Origin: an uncultured Phycisphaerales bacterium
Lineage (GTDB): Bacteria; Planctomycetota; Phycisphaerae; Phycisphaerales; SM1A02
NCBI GenBank assembly: GCA_946886375.1
Contig: CAMPIL010000005.1
Span: 1-25,649 of the forward strand
Direction of reading: 5' to 3'
DNA: 25,649 bases
The notes under the pieces are model-generated. The model was not told the origin of the DNA. It worked only from the letters and a program-made list of their open reading frames with translations, and did not search any database. This document shows positions 23,505 to 25,649 of this stretch, piece after piece; position 1 is the first letter of the stretch, and every line of letters begins with the position of its first letter. Position numbers and translations under genes: made by a program.

Positions 23505-23635
23505 CACTTGGATCGCCGCGCCGCGGGCTTTGGGTTCTAGGAAATGCAACCGTAGTTGGCTTGTGGAACGCTGTGACCGGCGACTTCTCGCGCGGTGAGG
23601 GCAAGCATATGTACTGAGGAAAGGGGGTATTCCCA

Positions 23636-23848
23636 ATGGATGCCGTCAGCATTTTTGATCACATCATCGTCGCCATTCGAGAAGGCCGTTTGAACCAGGA
23701 CGAGGTCGCTGAAATCCTGCGCGAAATCTGGGCGGCCTATCCCGAAGTCTTCGAACAGGCGGGCCTGAGCGGCAACGTCGAGCCCGACTGGAAGGACTAT
23801 GACGAAACGCTGCCCGACCACGATACCACCGGGCAACGGCCGTACTGA
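23636..23848 (+). CDS. Small acidic protein, function unknown
   Basis: A 70-residue protein with a helical N-terminal half (DAVSIFDHIIVAIREGRL, then DEVAEILREIWAAYPEVF) and an acidic, probably flexible C-terminal half ending TGQRPY. I do not recognise a family. The start is well supported: a purine-rich GAGGAAAGGGGG lies 8 bases before the ATG, the strongest ribosome-binding site in the window. It sits between the transaldolase gene and atpG on the same strand. A partner or regulatory role is possible but unproven. Confidence 0.65.
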   Translation: MDAVSIFDHIIVAIREGRLNQDEVAEILREIWAAYPEVFEQAGLSGNVEPDWKDYDETLPDHDTTGQRPY

Positions 23849-23873
23849 GAAGTGGGAAAGCCGGCAGCCAGAT

Positions 23874-23934
23874 AGCCAAAAAGGGGGAACCTTGAACCAG
23901 AGCGCAAGCGGCGTCGAACCCGCCTTTATTGGCT
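23874..23934 (+). terminator. Long-loop hairpin upstream of atpG
   Basis: AGCCAAAAAGG (23874-23884) pairs with CCTTTATTGGCT (23923-23934) over 11 bp with one bulged A. Three further G-C pairs can extend it inward. It follows the stop of the 70-residue gene and precedes the atpG promoter candidate. A T-rich but interrupted stretch comes after it. It may terminate the upstream transcript or be a regulatory structure. Confidence 0.4.
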
Positions 23935-23944
23935 CTACGGCTGT

Positions 23945-23972
23945 TTGGCTTTTCTTATTTTTCCCCTACACT
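23945..23972 (+). promoter_or_regulatory. atpG promoter candidate
   Basis: TTGGCT (23945-23950), a 16-base pyrimidine-rich spacer and TACACT (23967-23972). The ATG follows after 9 bases, so the transcript would have almost no leader. Confidence 0.5.
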
Positions 23973-23981
23973 GTTCGACCC

Positions 23982-24884
23982 ATGGCCCAGATTCGTGAAA
24001 TCCGCAAGCGGATGGTCGCTGTCGGCACCATTCAGCGCATCACCAAGACGATGCAGATGATCGCCACCGCGAAGTTCACCGCGGCAGTGGCTCGCGCCAA
24101 GGCCACCAAGCCCTACACCACCAGGATTCGCCAACTGGTAGCCGAAGTCTCCGCCGCCGCCGGCGATGTGGAGCACCCGCTCATCAGCGGCCCGGCTGAA
24201 CCGGCCAACCGCGAACTGCTGCTGGTCATCGCTTCCGACCGCGGCTTGTGCGGTGCGTACAACTCCAACGTTTTACGCAAAGCCCTCCATCACATCCGCG
24301 CCTTGCGAACTCGCAATGTTGCGTTCAACCTGGAAACCTCAGGCAAGAAGGCCGTGGGCTTCTTCAAGTTCCTCCAGATTCCCGTCACCCACAAGCACTC
24401 CATCGGCGACAAGCCCAAGTACGAGGAAGTTGAGCGGCTGGCGTCACGCTACATCCAAGAGTTCACCGCCGGCAAGTTTGACGCGGTGCGTGTGGCGTAC
24501 ATGCGGTTTGAATCCAACTCACGGCAGGTTCCCGAGCTGATCCAACTGCTGCCGCTGAAGACCGTTCCGGCGCAAACAGCCCAATCTTCAACCGCAGACA
24601 CTGCCGCTGGGCAAGGTGCGGCGACCGCCAATTACGATTTCAGCCCCTCCAGCGAAGCGCTGCTTGCGGATTTGCTTCCGCTCACGGTGAAGACCGCGCT
24701 GTTCCAGGCATTCAATGACGCCGTGGTCAGCGAGCAGATCATGCGGATGGTGGCGATGAAGGCCGCGACGGAGAACGCCAAGGACCTGGGCAAGAATCTC
24801 CGCCGCCAGTTCAACCGCGCCCGTCAAACCAAGATCACGACGGAACTGACGGAGATCGTCAGTGGCGCAGCCGCGCTGGAATGA
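23982..24884 (+). CDS. atpG: ATP synthase F1 gamma subunit
   Basis: A 300-residue central-stalk subunit of F1Fo ATP synthase. The N-terminal coiled-coil helix MAQIREIRKRMVAVGTIQRI has the usual TKTMQMIATAKF continuation. SDRGLCGAYN (85-94) is the family signature, and the C-terminal helix ends MKAATENAKDL, then NRARQTKITTELTEIVSGAAAL. Length is slightly above the usual 285-295 because of a Thr/Gln/Ala-rich insertion at about 197-218. The ATG at 23982 matches the family N-terminus; earlier in-frame starts add unrelated residues. No other atp gene is next to it: the gene upstream encodes a small protein of unknown function and the one downstream is convergent. This is unusual because atpG normally lies between atpA and atpD. 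Confidence 0.93.
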   Translation: MAQIREIRKRMVAVGTIQRITKTMQMIATAKFTAAVARAKATKPYTTRIRQLVAEVSAAAGDVEHPLISGPAEPANRELLLVIASDRGLCGAYNSNVLRKALHHIRALRTRNVAFNLETSGKKAVGFFKFLQIPVTHKHSIGDKPKYEEVERLASRYIQEFTAGKFDAVRVAYMRFESNSRQVPELIQLLPLKTVPAQTAQSSTADTAAGQGAATANYDFSPSSEALLADLLPLTVKTALFQAFNDAVVSEQIMRMVAMKAATENAKDLGKNLRRQFNRARQTKITTELTEIVSGAAALE

Positions 24885-24937
24885 CGCTGCGGACACTTGC
24901 GACTGGGCGCTGCACCCGCGCTCAGCCGCGAGCGGCC

Positions 24938-25306
24938 TCACCCCTCTGTCCAATAGCGCGTGATGATGCCATCGGTGATTTCGAAGTAAGTCGTGCTGCG
25001 ATCGACGGTCTCTGATTTGCCGTTGAACAGCAGGAACATCGATCCGTGGGACTTTTTCATGACCTCGTGGTTGTAGGTCAGAATCTCAATGTTGCCCGGC
25101 CCGCGCACTTGTGCGCGCGATGTGGGTTGACCCAGCGCGGCAGTCAGCCAGTCTTCACGGGTTTCTCCCAACTCGATCTGCCGCAGCGTCGAGTGGCTCA
25201 CCGGCTCGCCGCTTTCACGCACCGTGTTTGAGGTGCTGAGCAGGCAGCCGCTGGCGACAAACAAGAGCGAGGCGATGATCAGGTTGCGTGCGATGTGGCG
25301 ATGCAT
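24938..25306 (-). CDS. Lipoprotein with BamE/SmpA-like motif
   Basis: A 122-residue predicted lipoprotein. The signal MHRHIARN plus a hydrophobic core ends in VASGC, with Cys21 as the lipidation site. The mature part has LRQIELGETREDWLTAALGQP, the 'I..G.T...V...LG.P' pattern of BamE/SmpA/OmlA-like small lipoproteins. A beta-rich end follows, with FLLFNGKSE and TYFEITDGIITRYWTEG. BamE is part of the outer-membrane beta-barrel assembly machine, but this motif occurs in many lipoproteins, so that role is not established. The ATG at 25306 follows an AGGAAGAAGGAAG ribosome-binding region. It is convergent with atpG and divergent from the cobalamin adenosyltransferase gene. Confidence 0.72.
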   Translation of the reverse strand: MHRHIARNLIIASLLFVASGCLLSTSNTVRESGEPVSHSTLRQIELGETREDWLTAALGQPTSRAQVRGPGNIEILTYNHEVMKKSHGSMFLLFNGKSETVDRSTTYFEITDGIITRYWTEG

Positions 25307-25401
25307 GGTGATCTTCCTTCTTCCTACGATCGATGGGCCTGGTTGATCGCGCAAAATGTGCGGCGCGGGCGGAAAAACACTCTCGACCGGCTGATTCGCC
25401 G

Positions 25402-25464
25402 CGTTCCGGGGGAACCCGGGCCGGCCGTCTTCGAGGATGGCCGGCAGCAGGGCTCCGGGGAACG
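25402..25464. ncRNA. Nested hairpin, candidate structured RNA element
   Basis: CGTTCC (25402-25407) pairs with GGAACG (25459-25464), and CCC (25415-25417) with GGG (25450-25452). An inner 10-bp stem, GCCGGCCGTC (25420-25429) with GATGGCCGGC (25436-25445), encloses a 6-base loop. It lies between divergent genes, so no known transcript ends here. It could be part of a leader, a small RNA or a DNA-level site; transcription is not shown. Confidence 0.3.
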
Positions 25465-25582
25465 AAAGCGAACGAACACTAACTTGCTTCCACCATCAAA
25501 TACACACTGGCCAGTGGCTTATTCCGAAAATTTTCCAGGCGGTTTTGGGCTTGGTCCGCTCCCCCGGCCGACGCCAGGATCG

Positions 25583-25591
25583 TGATACGAT
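25583..25591 (+). promoter_or_regulatory. Extended -10 of cobalamin adenosyltransferase gene
   Basis: TGATACGAT fits an extended -10 (TGn plus TACGAT). Transcription would begin near 25598-25599, on the A of the second in-frame ATG, which favours that ATG as the start. Confidence 0.4.
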
Positions 25592-25598
25592 GCCGCGC

Positions 25599-25649
25599 AT
25601 GAGGCTGTACACCCGCAGCGGCGACGATGGCAGCACTGGGCTGTTCGGC
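25599..25649 (+). CDS. Cob(I)alamin adenosyltransferase, PduO type, N-terminal fragment
   Basis: Only the first 17 codons are inside the window. They read MRLYTRSGDDGSTGLFG, the N-terminal signature of PduO/MMAB-type ATP:cob(I)alamin adenosyltransferases, usually M.(I/L)YT(R/K)(T/G)GD.G.T.L. These enzymes transfer adenosine from ATP to cob(I)alamin to form coenzyme B12. The start could also be the in-frame ATG at 25590; the extended -10 at 25583-25591 overlaps that codon and favours 25599. The rest of the gene is cut off by the window end. Confidence 0.85.
   Translation, partial: MRLYTRSGDDGSTGLFG

Noticed and set aside
23505..23617. Plus-strand frame ending just before the 70-residue gene
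   Set aside because: It overlaps the transaldolase gene in another frame and has no start in the intergenic part; only a short plausible stretch remains.
25307..25598. Cobalamin riboswitch upstream of the adenosyltransferase gene
   Set aside because: I find no B12-box-like sequence, and the promoter candidate adjoins the start codon. The hairpin at 25402-25464 does not have the cobalamin riboswitch layout.
1..25649. CRISPR arrays, transposons, integrases, prophage or tRNA genes
   Set aside because: I saw no regularly spaced repeats, transposase-like proteins, terminal inverted repeats or cloverleaf sequences. The accessory-like signal is limited to the ASCH/B3-like gene.

Overview
The window is high-GC, gene-dense chromosomal DNA of a Gram-negative bacterium, most likely a planctomycete of the Phycisphaerae type. 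The evidence is an oversized signal peptidase I with a large inserted domain, a Ser/Thr kinase with a C-terminal membrane anchor, LPS-core genes, several GTG/TTG starts and few Shine-Dalgarno sequences. The taxonomic call is inference. I see no phage, transposase, integrase, CRISPR array, tRNA or rRNA.

Layout. 1-179: 3' end of der. 238-2620 (minus): small DUF456 and PGPGW-type membrane proteins and a TerC/Alx-family protein. 2721-4829 (plus): a secreted protein of unknown function built from two related halves. 5192-10275 (minus): lepB, a PSP1/RicT-type protein and an ArnT-like glycosyltransferase. 10366-14397 (plus): SIMPL protein, EamA-like membrane protein, an aromatic-L-amino-acid decarboxylase and an Xaa-Pro aminopeptidase. 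14479-20133 (minus): a tight six-gene cluster of GT9 heptosyltransferase, maf, small membrane protein, lpxK, hldE and an ASCH plus B3-like protein. 20540-21970 (plus): Ser/Thr kinase. 22003-22575 (minus): Ser/Arg/Gly-rich basic protein. 22773-24884 (plus): transaldolase/FSA, a 70-residue protein of unknown function and atpG. 24938-25306 (minus): BamE-like lipoprotein. 25599-end (plus): start of a PduO-type cobalamin adenosyltransferase.

How the genes fit together. hldE makes the ADP-heptose precursor, the GT9 enzyme would transfer heptose, and lpxK phosphorylates lipid A. The LPS cluster therefore points to a true outer membrane with a heptose-containing core. Its genes are joined by 4-base GTGA overlaps or gaps of 6 to 95 bases, so they are probably co-transcribed. 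The last gene of this cluster is the least ordinary one: an ASCH domain fused to a domain resembling the B3/EcoRII-N DNA-binding fold, suggesting a protein that reads nucleic acid or modified bases.

At the non-coding level, many genes have a -10-like hexamer only 6-9 bases before the start codon, so leaderless transcription may be common here. A bipartite intergenic element occurs twice (883-933 and 5095-5133). A nested hairpin lies at 25402-25464 between divergent genes, where no gene needs a terminator.
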